64,000 bases of DNA from the NCBI GenBank assembly GCA_021613535.1, contig CP075492.1, positions 7,316,001 through 7,380,000 of the forward strand. Reading direction: 5' to 3'. The notes beneath the pieces are model-generated. The model saw nothing but the letters and a program-made list of their open reading frames with translations. It ran no database searches and was not told the DNA's origin. The position numbers and the translations under genes were made by a program. This document shows positions 21,067-33,261 of the stretch, in pieces; the stretch's first letter is position 1, and the number at the start of each line of letters is the position of its first letter. The DNA is from Adineta vaga (Eukaryota > Rotifera).

Positions 21067-23696
21067 TCATTTTAATTTTTTCATTTCACTTATAAAACAT
21101 GTATATTCAATTGGAGATAAATCATAATTATTGAATTTGTTTTCCAATTTTTTTTGCAAAGATTGAAAAGATACAGTTGGATTTTCATTACAAAATGTAA
21201 ATAATTGATGTAGAGCAGATCCATCCATACCTTTGCAAAGTAACGTTAATGGATATAAATTTTTATCATTCATAAAATCAGTAACATGCTGTTGTGTCCA
21301 ACTTTGTATCGGAATTGTTGCATAGGAACCATCTGATTGTGGAGGATAGATATATTCATTATTATCCAATGACTTTTTATTATCAGTTTCATTTGCTACT
21401 TTATTAGTATCGAAAGTTTGATGTTGACATTTTCTTATTTCTGCTTTTAATTGATCATAAGCGATTTGAAAGTCTAATTTCGAAAAGTTAATATAATTCA
21501 AATTTGCTACAAGTAAACCAAGCCAACCGTCTGGTGAATAGGCTGGTGGTAATTTCAATGGAATAATTTTTGTTTGACGTTGAAATGCATAATTACCCTC
21601 GCGTTGGCACCATGGACTAATTTTATAACTATAAGTCATACCGATCAGTACAATTTCACTGTTTTCAATTCCATCAGCTATAGCTGTTGGTGTTGAACCA
21701 CTCATATTATTCTTATCAATCCAAACGTTAAATCCATCCTTAATCAGTTGATCAGCAATTCGATGACAAAGTTCTTTATCATCATGTGAATAACTAATCA
21801 TTACATCATATTTCTTTTTTTTCGCTGAAATTGGTCGAGGTTGACTTGACGATGATTGTGGAATAGAAACATCCACTTCCTGCTTTTCTTTATCTTGCTT
21901 CTGTTGTTGTTGTTCAATAAAAACAATTTCACCTTGAATTTGCCATAAAATACCTTGTGCAGCACTCAAGATGGTTTCTTTGATTTTCATAAGTTCGTCA
22001 TTGGATAAGTGCAATGAACTATATAGATGTAAAATATGCATCAGTTTACAAAAATAGGATATTTTACTGATCGGACGAATTGCCTTGCTCATTAGATTTC
22101 GTCTTTGTTGCCAAAATTCGAATTCTGTTCATTAGTTCAGAATTTTTAATAATTGTTAAAGCAACATTCTTATTAAATGATAATGTCCATAAAATACTTA
22201 ATGCATGCGCTAATTCTTGACCGTTAGTATCAAAGATAATCTTTGAAAGTATTCGTAAATCTTTATCAAGAGCTAAAATCGTACTTTTAATTTCATCATG
22301 TTGAACTAGAGCTATATAAATAGAAAATAGAATTTTAAATAACATTATCTAAAAAATTGAATATTGACATACTTTTTAAACCGCATAGAATGGCAACCAT
22401 CGTTACACCTCTGAACATTCGTTCACGTGATTTCATTGCTTCAGAGAGATAAGTAAAAAAGACTTCGGTAATTTCTTTTGCATTATTTAGTTGTTTGATT
22501 TCTGCTTCACTTAAAATACTAGCTAAAATAAGATAGGCATGTATTCGAATACGATCATAAGAAGCAACATTTGTTATATTCAAAAAAGTCGGTGTGACGG
22601 TTTTCTGTAGTATAAGTGAGAGAAGTTTTGGATCATAGATCATATTATGTAAACCAGTAAGAATTGAATTGATCAGCCATGTTTCAGGAGTCATTTGTTT
22701 CAATGGTAGTTTTGAGCAAAGACGTTGATTACGAAGAATCATTAATACATATTCAATGATTTTAGGATGTTGAAAAATATGAATTTGCGCAGTAGATGAT
22801 GCACTTATCATTGTATCGATCACATGCGTTAAAGCAATGATGACGGGTGATGTCCAGATTTGAATATCTGATAAGAAATGTTCTAAGATTTGTACATATT
22901 GATTAAATATTTGTTCCAATAGGAGATCATGTATCTCAGAAGAACGTTTTCCTTTATATGCATTTAAAAATCCAGAACATCTATCTAATAGAAAACGTTG
23001 TTGAATAGTAAATTCGTTGGCATTGTGTGAGAGATTGAGAAACGTTTCTGTATAATATTTTGAACGAATAAGATTACTAACTGATATAAGTAGAGGAAAT
23101 ATTGATATGATTTCATCAATTGAATGACCAGATTGAGTATCGAAATTACGAAAAACGTTAAGAAGATATGAAAAACTTTCTAAATTATATTCATCATTAG
23201 AATTGTTTAGATGTTTTCCACTCGAAGCCATAGTTTCTAAACATTGTTGTATAATTTGTATTAACGGCATATTTGATAGAAAAGGTTGATAGATTGCTGA
23301 TGATGTGTAGGAATTGAAATTCTCAGCTATTTCCGAAAAAAAGATTGCTATACTATGGAAAGTTAACCGATCAGTTTCATTTAATGATTGTGTTTCTGAT
23401 GAATTCCATTTTTGTAGAATAGACACAAGTGTATTTTTCAATAATGAAATAAATTCATGATCTAATAAGGAAGGTTCAAGTAATTGTTTAATTTTAATCT
23501 TGTTTTCTGTTAATCGAACACGAAAAGCAGATAATTTTAATTGATCACTTTTGATATCAAAAACTAGCTTGTCCATGATACCTTTTATGTTATCAGTATT
23601 TGTATTGATAGTATTACCAGCAACACTACAACTAGATCCAGTAGATACAGTGACAACTTGCGTTGATAAGAAGGAGCAACATCGATTTTGCTGCAT
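21067..23696 (-). CDS. ARM-like/TIR/SAM-like protein, candidate NAD-cleaving enzyme
   Basis: Three exons (22373-23696, 22068-22311, 21067-22018) with introns of 61 and 49 bases encode 839 residues. The first 550 residues are all-helical and look like armadillo-type repeats. A Q/K-rich linker leads into a TIR domain (about 592-710): YDVMISYSHDDKEL, then VWIDKNNMSGST, then WCQREGNYAF. The glutamate in WCQRE (about residue 663) occupies the place of the catalytic glutamate of SARM1-type TIR NADases. The last 80 residues (SWTQQHVTDFM to the end) resemble a SAM domain. SARM1 carries the same parts as ARM-SAM-SAM-TIR; here the order is ARM-TIR-SAM. A second ATG at 23707, two bases after a CTGTAG acceptor, opens a different frame (MGFGCSKID) resembling a lipidation signal, so the true N terminus is uncertain. 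Confidence 0.78.
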
Positions 23697-23949
23697 CCGA
23701 AACCCATTACTACAGAACAGTATTGAATTCTTTTTTCTCTAATGACACATTTTTCATGCAGCTTGTACGAGTTGTCAAGACAAACAATACAAGAGAAATG
23801 ATGACGTATAGAAAATAAGAATGCGTATTCGATGATGAAATCGAAAGTTACAATGGTAAAATAAGAAGGAAGAAAAAGAGTATTTTAACAGTTACAAACA
23901 ATTTTCGACCTATATATGTATATATATATTAAGTAAAGTAAATCGTTTG

Positions 23950-26533
23950 CTAATCATCTATACTGTTTTGTCTGGTATAAGAATTCCATTCTCTAATTAA
24001 AATATCAGAAGATTCGTCATGGAGCGTTTCATCGAACGTTGCCTGATACTCTTGCAAACTAGTCCGTAGATTTGGATCATTCAGATCGAAAAACCTCAAT
24101 TGTTTAATTTTCAAATTATTTATATCAATAAATCGAATAGAATCCGTTTTTACTTTGCCAGTGCTAGTGCTGTCTTGCATATCATATATGTAAGCAGCAC
24201 ATACAGTAATAAGTAAACTTAGGTTCGCCATTAATTTAACAAGTCGAGGAAGAATTACCAGACGAATAAGGCTTGATTTTTCCTGAAAAGATTTAAAAAA
24301 TTTTTCTAATTCACTGAACAATATCCATTCATGTATATATCTTTCATAACGCCATAGACAAAGAGAACGATTGTTCATTGCATTTGCCATAGAATCATCA
24401 TATAACAATTTATTCTTTCTCATTGCTGATATAAAACATTGATTTATGTTACGTAGTAGATTTGGAGTATCTTGATAAGGAATACAAAGAACAATCATAA
24501 TATCAGATGCATAAAGCCAGGCTTTCCGTTTTATCAGATAGGATTCGAGTGCGGTAAGTTTTTTCTTCAGAAAAATATTTGGTCTGGTATCATGCTGTAA
24601 TGCCCAGTAGATTGACCATTGTTCATCTTGTGTTTCATAGTTATCCAAGTTTTCTTGGACAATATTCACTGCTACTGTTGTTGTTGTTGTTGTTATTGTG
24701 TGGGGATGGTTTTTCATTCGAGTGTTTCTCATACGTTTCTGCAGATTTTTAATCTGCAATTCTATTTTATTATTCAAACAATGTTCATTTTGAGAATCCA
24801 ATTGAAGACCTTTTTGATAGCATTCCAATGCACGATCCCAATCACAGATCGTTTCATACGTTCGACCAGCAAGCAGAAGACATTCAATCACTTCTTTCGA
24901 ATTTTTGATACAAAACGGTTCCATATAGTCTTCGTATAAGGCAATCCATTTTGTAGGAATATATTGTGAACCCTGAAACTGTTTAAACAAGGTAAGAAAC
25001 GTGGAATAATTCAAATCCAACTGACGACCAGAACGATGGATATTTTTGCGTAGTTCTACGGCTTTTCTTAACCAGTATTTATTGTCTATAAAACAATCAT
25101 AGAATATTAGAAGTATGGGTTCTTCACGTGCTTTGACTGTTCTCCATTGTTTGATCAATTCATTCCACCAATATTGCCAATTGGTTTGTTTAAAATGAAG
25201 TTTATCTATAGCATTGGCCTGCAACATATCTAAAATATCTGTATAATATTTGGGATCTTTTTCTACTTCAACACGATTCATAATATTTAAATAACTAACA
25301 GTATAAATTCCTCCAAGATGCAGGACTAATTCCAATACAATAGACACCCAAGGTCGATCAGACTGAATAGTTGGATCGCCAACAAATTTCACACGAAAAT
25401 TTGCCATTGGAGAGAACAGTACTTCTTGCTCGTCTGGCATCACTGATATGGAAGAAATGTTTGCAAATACTTGAGTATAATGCGATCTTCTCCCTTGTTG
25501 ATCATAACAAGAATCGGTTATAATAATTTCGAATAAACACGGAATACGATCGGGTATTGGAAACATAAAATCTAGTGCAATATTAGGATCAAGTGATGTT
25601 GAACTAAATGTCATTAATTTAATAATAGGATGTCTAGATTTCACAATTGAACGGAGATAAGTTAGTTCATCCAAACTCGGATATTGTTCGCGATATACTG
25701 CACGAATAGATTTTTCTTTCGAATGAGAGTATTTTCGATAAATTTTCAATAATTGAGAATAGATATCATGAATAAACGGACTGAATTTTCTGATCGTTGG
25801 TATATCATGTGTACGTAGAGCATGATTTATAATACGATATAGAAAACCATCACGTGTATATTCACGAATAGCATTTTCCGATTTATACCTTTGTGCAAAT
25901 CGATCGACTGCTCGTACCATACGCGGATTGTTTTTATAATAAGCACGACATTCCGTGAACATTTCTCGATAAGATTGTTTCATGTCATTACATCGATGAC
26001 AAATAACTAGAAGAAATAAATGATACCATTCTGAAGTAGCTGTCGATGCTTTTTGAAAGGATTTTTCACAAAGAGGCCATCGTCCGCTAAGTTCTCTAAT
26101 ATCAATATGAAGACGAATAAGTAAATCGTTTGGACGAGAAGCAATATAACGTATTTGTTCAATTTTTTTCGTCCATACTCGATGTTTATCAACATTCATA
26201 CAATATATATAAACATTTGTCATTCGTCGATCATTAATAAATTCGAGAACATGTTCTTGTCCTGATGTACCAGATATAATCAAAAATATATTTGTATCAT
26301 AGATTAACGTGCGAACGTGTGAAAGATCTGATTCGACATCATTAAATTCCTATATACGATCTTCACTAATAATTGTTAGCAAGAGCATTATACAAAGAAT
26401 GATCATCATTAATGTCTACGATTAATATAGTATAATCATTTAAATTATTCTCTATTTTAAGATTGAATGAATGTAAAGTAGTCACCGAAATCTGACGATC
26501 GACGTCATATGAATTTGTTACTGCTTCTGCCAT
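23950..26533 (-). CDS. R-S-E-type mono-ADP-ribosyltransferase with TPR-like C-terminal region (5' end disrupted)
   Basis: From 26283 to 23950 one open frame of 777 codons carries the arginine-specific ecto-ADP-ribosyltransferase fold. The NAD-binding Arg lies in VYREQYP (residue 198 of the frame), the Ser motif is FSSTSLD (228-230), and the catalytic ExE is in MPDEQEVLF (E285, E287). The enzyme would transfer ADP-ribose from NAD to protein arginines. A helical region follows with a TPR-like unit (LLLAGRTYETICDWDRALECYQKGLQL, about 465-492) and a T-rich spacer. The likely original ATG is at 26533. Its frame meets a stop near 26395, and the frame leading into the main body has a TAG at about 26349-26353, with no plausible intron between. 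Either the gene is decaying at its 5' end, translation starts later, or there is an assembly error. No signal peptide is seen. Confidence 0.72.
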
Positions 26534-26899
26534 TGTATGCAATCATCTAGCTGACGGACGATACTAGTTATGATAACAATATTACTGAAGTATCTTGACC
26601 AGCCAAGATCTTTTTATCATTATGACAGAGGATAGAAAAAGAAAAGAATGGAGAACATACACAAGACGATATCACACTATGAAACAGATAACGACTTTAA
26701 ATTTCACGAATACTTTTATTAATCACACTTATATCTATGCAGAATTTAACCGTAGGAAATACATATAAAGTCGACAATCCAATGATTTTCTTTTTTTTCG
26801 ATACTATTCCTCGAAAATGTACCTATTTATTAATCTAATTCTTCATAAACAATTACTTTTGATTTAAATTTACAAATGAAAAGTGAAAATGTTTTTCTT
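26534..26899. other. gap between accessory and conserved halves
   Basis: A 366-base spacer between the start of the ADP-ribosyltransferase gene and the 3' end of the P5C synthase gene. It holds no gene and no recognisable repeat. Confidence 0.5.
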
Positions 26900-29573
26900 T
26901 TAATTCGATATTCGTTGTCGAAGATGAACTGGTTGATGAACAAATTTTCTCCTTCCTTCAGTAAAATCTGCAACAACATCACCATGTCCTTCAACTATCC
27001 ATTTTGTTGTTAATAATCCTTCAATACCAACAGGACCTCGTGCATGTATACGTCCAGTACTAATACCAACTTCAGCACCTATTTATTTTAAAATAAAAAT
27101 TATATAATTATTTTCAACATATTCTTCTATTTCATTACCTAAACCGAATCGATATCCATCGGAAAATCGTGTACTAACATTATGAAAAACACAAGCACTA
27201 TCTACGTTTCCAGTAAAGTTATCCGCTGCTTCTTCTACAACAAATAAACAAAGAAAGAATAATAATCCATATTTTCTTTGTCAACAAAATCACTTACGAT
27301 TTTCAGTAACTATAGAATCGGTATGATTGGAACTAAATTTATTGATATGTTCAATAGCATCATTGACATCATCGACAACTTCAATACAACATTGTAAATC
27401 TCCATATTCCATACGTAAGGAATTTGCTGGTGGTGGTGGAAATGCAAGTATAGCAGAAAGACGTGGACCTGAATACACTTTCACCTTTTCAGTACGAAAT
27501 AGATCAATTAATGATTCAAAAAAAGGTGTTCGAATTAAATCTTTATGTATCAATAATGTTTCCATTGCATTACATGCACTTGGATAATCACATTTTGAAT
27601 CACGTACTGGAAGGAACAGAAAATCGATGAAATAAATATTTCAATAAATGAAATCTCTTACCAATACGTAAAGCCATATCTAAATCAGCATCTTTATCAA
27701 TAAATACATGACAGATACCTTCAGCATGACCAAGAACTGGAATTTGTAAACTTTGTTTTTGTACGGAACGAACAAGTTCATTAGAACCACGTGGAATAAC
27801 CAGATCGATATATTTACCTAATTGAAGAAGATCAGCTACTTGTTCACGTGTATTAATCTAGAACATAGTCGTTGTTCTTATCTTAGAAAAAGAAAACAAT
27901 TCTAATTACTAAAGCAATTGTTTCTCGTGGAACAAATGGTTCTAAAGCATCTTGCATTAATTTTGTAAGAATTTCATTGGAATATTTTGCTTCTGAACCA
28001 CCCTTCAATAGAAGACCATTGCCTGAACAAATAGACAGAGCAGCTATTTGTGGTAAACTATCTGGACGTGATTCGAATATAACAAGAAGAACACCAATAG
28101 GTGTTGTAATTTGTTTTAACATAATACCATCAGCTAACTGTGTTTGTCGAACTACTTGTCCTAAAAAAAGATATTAAAGGAAAGAATTAATGTATATTAA
28201 TTATAGTATAAACTAACCAAGAACATCAGCTTTATCGGCGATTTGTTGAAGACCGATTGCTAAAGTTTTTAATTTCTTTTCCGATAGACCAAGTCGACCT
28301 AACAATGATGCTTTAAGACCTAATATAAAAAAAACTAAAGATGATTAGTCTTGATAGAACTTATTTATATACCTTCTTTGTTAGCTTCTTCTAAATCACG
28401 TTTATTTGCAGATAGAATGTCTTTCGAATGATTGATTAAATTCGAAGCCATTTTATTAATAATCGTTTTTCGTTGTTCGGCTGTTAATCCTTGTAATATT
28501 CGACTTCCATCTCGAGCTAAACAAATTGCAAACATTCTGTCCAGTTCAATAACAAAGCAAAAAAAGTTACCTTTCACAGCTTGAACATCAACTGGTAATG
28601 TTTGTGACGATGTTTTGGTAAAAAATGTTCCAATTCTTTTCCCATCAACAATATTTAATATTGATTTATCCATTTGACCATTACTAATTACAACACCGAC
28701 ATTATGATCCAATGCCCATGATGCACATTTTACTTTCGATTCCATTCCACCTGTTCCAACTTTCGATCTTGCTCCAAATGAAATCAATTGTGAATCTTCT
28801 TTTGGACAAAATGTATGAAATAATCTTGAACCTTCCAAATTTGGTGGACCCGTAAACAATCCATTGACATCACTCATAATTAATAAAAGATCAGCCGAGA
28901 TTAATACAGCTAAACGTGCGGCTAATGAATCATTATCGTTAATAACAATACCATCTTGTGCAGCCGTTACTTCATCATCCGTATCTGTACATGATGCAAC
29001 AGCATCATTTGTATTCAAAATAGGTACAATATTTAAATTAAGTAATTCATTTAATGTTGCTTGAAGATTTTTACGACTATCTGCATTATAAAAATCAGTT
29101 TTGGTTACGAGAACTTGTGCCACGCCAATATTATATTGTTGAAACATACGTTCATATAAAGACATCAAACCTTTTTGTCCAAAAGCAGCACATGCTTGTC
29201 GTTGAATAGCTATACGACTATTATGAAGAATATCTTTTGGTGAAAGTGATTTTCTCATTGTCATTGTCATCATTGCTTCTTTTCGAAGAACTTGTCGACC
29301 AAACGCAACTGCACCACTAGTAACTAATAACATTTGTCGACCTTCATTTTGAAGTTGAGAAACTTGTTCAACAGTCGATGCTAACCGACCCAGTGCAACA
29401 CCATCTTCATTTTCACGTGTAATCAATGCTGTGCCAAGTTTAACAATAATTCGACGTGCATCTTTCATCTCATTTCTATTGGATATATGAACATATTTCG
29501 AATGAATAATTCCATGTTTTTGTTGAAGAATTCGACGCCATGAAAGACAACTATTTCGATATAAAATCGACAT
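26900..29573 (-). CDS. ALDH18A1: delta-1-pyrroline-5-carboxylate synthase
   Basis: Eight exons (28571-29573, 28373-28516, 28218-28319, 27910-28160, 27662-27857, 27298-27606, 27139-27234, 26900-27078) sum to 760 codons, giving 759 residues, the usual family length. The N-terminal half is glutamate 5-kinase: [53 protein letters not shown] and [12 protein letters not shown]. The C-terminal half is gamma-glutamyl phosphate reductase: [33 protein letters not shown] and the catalytic-cysteine region [16 protein letters not shown]. The last part reads [12 protein letters not shown], then [20 protein letters not shown]. It makes pyrroline-5-carboxylate from glutamate in mitochondria for proline and ornithine. 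The first 40 residues are basic and hydroxylated, fitting a mitochondrial presequence. Confidence 0.97.
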
Positions 29574-30149
29574 TATCAAATCTAAATCTAAATGAAGAAA
29601 AGACACATTATTTATTTCTTTTCACATCAAAGATTTATAATCATCTTAGATTATATATTCTTCGATGTTGAAACTAATTAGACAATATTTAAGATGATGC
29701 AAGGATATGTTTGAATGGTTTACATTTATCTTGATATACCATGAAATATTTTAAATAAGACAAAATGATCTTTGACCGTAATCATCTTTTTTTTATCTTA
29801 TATATATATATGTATCCATAGAGAAGAAAGATGAAGTGTTTAGAGATAAGAAAAATAATATCACCATTGACACTATGGTCTATTTATAATGAAGATATGT
29901 ATGTATATTCTTTCGTTTCTTTCAGTATACAAAATACATCAATCTAAGTTTTATTTTATTGACTTGTTTAGGATGAGGGAAAGCACATATGATCTAGATT
30001 AAATATACAAAAGAAAAAGAAAACAATAAAAAAACCGAAAAATGCGACAATGTATGACTGGCACTAAAGGAAGTTGCATATATACGGATATAAATCTTCC
30101 TGAGATTCCAGTTGACTTTCATCATTTATACGAGTATCACAGAGACATA
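29574..30149. other. intergenic, no gene seen
   Basis: A 576-base gap between two minus-strand genes with a short TA repeat around 29800-29812. It holds the P5C synthase promoter. No other feature. Confidence 0.5.
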
Positions 30150-32437
30150 TTAAACATCTGTATCTTTCGATGATTTGCTATCAGATTTCTCCTTTTTATT
30201 TGTCTGATGTTGTTGATTCATATAAGCAGCAAGTGGAGGTGGTGGTGGTGGAATGCGTGCTGGCCGATGTCGATAATTCGTATTACCATTTTGATAATTT
30301 GAATTTGTTCCTGGTATACTCGTATTTGTGTCATTATTTGTAATTTCTGTCGTTGGAATATTATTCTGATGACGTTGAGGATTAACAGTTGAATAGAGAC
30401 GATTAGTGTTTTTATAACGTGTCCATAATTGATTGATAATTTCAGTAACAACAAGGTCACTACTATTTAATGAAAGTAGACGTGTCAGAAAAACACCATC
30501 ATCTTTTAAATAATGTAAGACAAATTCACGTGTTTGTTGCCTTTCTTCTTGTGGATTATAGGAGGACACAATACCGAGATGACGTTTTATAAAGCGAACT
30601 TTTTCACCTAAAACAAAAAAGAGACGACCTTGAAATTTTAAGCTTGACAAGTCAAAAAAAGCCATTTTCATTTATTTGTATCGGTGGCTAACACTTTTGA
30701 CATACGCCAGAAGCAATCTGAATGAAGAACTCTCCACAATCAAGTGTCACTTGGCTTTTCTTTTTGTTTTTTTTTTGCAAAAAAGAAAAACGTTTTCCCG
30801 ATATAATGTATCTGATCGATTTTATCGTACATTAATTCTGATTTTCTACTTCAACCATTAAAAGAAAGTCAATAACGTATATTTTTATGATAAAAAAAAG
30901 AAGAGAGACTATTATTTTCAAAACATTTCAGGCCATTCAGCCGAATTGAGAAACTGTCTAGAAAATTAATTTAAACGTCAATAGTTCGAAGTAAAAAAGC
31001 ATTAAGTTATATTGACAAATCTCTTCATAAACGTTCGAATTTAATCAACATCAAAACTAGCGACAAGATCTTATACTTACGTGGTACAGTACACTGATAC
31101 AACCAAAGCAGAAAATCATATAATGTTGCTAAAAAAAGAAAAAGAAATTTGATAAGAAAAAGAACTGATTTACACGTCTCTTCCTACCAGCACTAACTGA
31201 TATAAGCCAAAACCATTGAATTATAAAAATGACTTCATTAAATAAATTGATTCTTAAAACACATTGAACTGTATAGAAATGATTAATACCAATTTCTCGA
31301 ATATTAAAATCACTAAAAATAGAAATGTTTTCGATCGTATATACAATAAAGAAATCTTAATCATTTTATTTTTACCAATAAGTCACTTTAGGGAAATGTT
31401 TATTTTCAGTCCAACGTTGATTTTGAAATAATTTTTTAATGACTTCAAAACCAAAAAGATAATAATCATTACCAAGAAAAGCATTTAATAAAAATAATTG
31501 TGCTAAAGAATTGACAAGCCACATTAATTTGACAAGAAAATAGATAATAACAAGATAATTTCCATAATATCTATTGGAACAAAAGAAACATAAACGTAAA
31601 AATCGACGAAAACGTGGCATTTGTTTTTCAATATGCCGACGTGTTAATTGTGCACGAGCAGACAGATAACGTTCGATATTAATGATTAAATAACTCATAA
31701 TACGATCCCGAGATTCATACTGTTCGACTTGTTCATATTTCTAAATGAAGAAAAAAAGAGACTTTTCAATTGTTTATGGAAAAGAAAGATGTGACATACG
31801 ATAGCTGCATCAACAAGATTTATTACATCAAGACCTGATCGGACATTGAGTGTACGCCAAACAATACGTGGAAAATAGAATAAAAATGCTTGGAAAAGTA
31901 AGATAAATGGTACCCATTGATAGTAAAGCTAAATACAAAGAATAAATAAATGTAAATTTATTTTGTCGTTTTTACAATGTCTTGATCTCGTCGGCCAGGT
32001 TCATTATCAGGTAATTCTTGATCAATTGGAATATCTAACAGAGAAAACAATTCAATTATCCTACTACGTAATGAATATCTTACAATATGTATTAGCAATC
32101 CAACAGTAACTATCAGTATAGGCTTCATACGATGGTTTAAACTGTGCTGGTACCTATTTCAAACAAAAATAAAATATCGTCTATTGAAAACAAGAATGAT
32201 TATACCCAACAATCGATTGGATCACCTATTTAAATACAAGAGAAAAAAAAGGATTGAAAAAATTTCTATTGAACAAATAAATTTACCAGCATATTGTTTA
32301 GTTGTAACGAGAATAGCAAAAACGACACATATTGTTGTTGTATATCGATGACTAAGTCGATCAACATATGAATCATCATCACGAAATTGTCGAAGATGTG
32401 AAACAGAAAGACCGGCGAGTTGCCTGACTAATTCCAT
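30150..32437 (-). CDS. innexin (gap-junction channel subunit)
   Basis: Nine exons (32287-32437, 32206-32225, 32084-32153, 31976-32034, 31800-31928, 31376-31740, 31188-31312, 31081-31128, 30150-30607) sum to 475 codons, giving 474 residues. The second exon is only 20 bases. Innexin marks are clear. The N terminus leads to DDSYVDRLSHRYTT. The first loop contains VTTKQYAGDPIDCW, SYCWIANTYY and IPIDQ. TM2 is YYQWVPFILLFQAFLFY and TM3 is LVIIYFLVKLMWLVNSLAQLFLL. The second loop has Cys residues (TYCDFNIRE, TVQCVLRIN), then the TM4 region (LFNEVIFIIQWFWLISVSAATLYDFLLW). The cytoplasmic tail includes a six-proline run and a Lys/Ser-rich end. Six or eight such subunits form a hemichannel. One intron (30608-31080, 473 bp) is much longer than the others. 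Confidence 0.95.
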
Positions 32438-32797
32438 TGATATTGTTCTTTTCTTGATTGCCGATGATGTTCATTGGACATCGTTTTTCTATAAAAGCAC
32501 TCGAAAACTATTTCGATCTAGAAATAGAAAAACAAAAACAAAATCAGGTTTACTTTTTCATTCGCAATTTTATCGTATAATTTTATTAATATTTATCCAA
32601 TTATTTCAATAGGATAATATTTAGATATGAAAAATTTTGTTATTAATAGATATACAATTTAAAGTTAAATAATAGTATTATATCCCGCACTCCATACATT
32701 TCTCATTCGGGCATGCGTCTTCTTCTTCTTCTTCTTTTTTTTGTATAGAAATGAGATTCTTCGTTTCTATATGCGGCATTTCTGTTCCTGTTACAAC

Positions 32798-32822
32798 TAT
32801 CATCATCATCATCATCATCATT
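32798..32822. repeat. (ATC)n microsatellite
   Basis: Eight near-perfect ATC/CAT trinucleotides in intergenic DNA. Confidence 0.85.
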
Positions 32823-33240
32823 ATTATTACTTGAATATAAGACAGCCCGTCGTCATCAGAAAAAGAGAGAGAGAGAGAGAGCAAATCGAGTAAAGGAACA
32901 TCCATCCATCTATATACATATACACACGCCACTCCTTCTATCCTATGATTACATAAAAACGACCGCAAACATGAAGAAAATCTTTCAAGCACATTGATGA
33001 GTGAAATACACGCGCATTTATTTTGATAAGAGTAGAAAAAACATACGCACGCATGCACATCGCGATTAATTCAATTCAAATCATTAAAATACTGATAATC
33101 AATCGATAATTTCGGTATTAATCAAAGACATCAGAAAAAAAAACATACATACAATGAAGATCTGGATAACTACAAGCATAAGACAATAATAATATTGGAG
33201 AGACTGTCTAGAACTAATTTCATTATTCCGGGCGACAAGA

Positions 33241-33261
33241 TATATATATATATATATATAT
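33241..33261. repeat. (TA)n microsatellite
   Basis: About ten perfect TA units in intergenic DNA. Confidence 0.9.

Noticed and set aside
24660-24720. A poly-GTT tract read on the plus strand as a Cys-rich protein (24619-24939)
   Set aside because: It is the antisense of the Thr run inside the ADP-ribosyltransferase coding region.
32678-33058. A 126-codon minus-strand frame
   Set aside because: Much of it is translated microsatellite (ten consecutive Met codons, Glu run); no real protein character.
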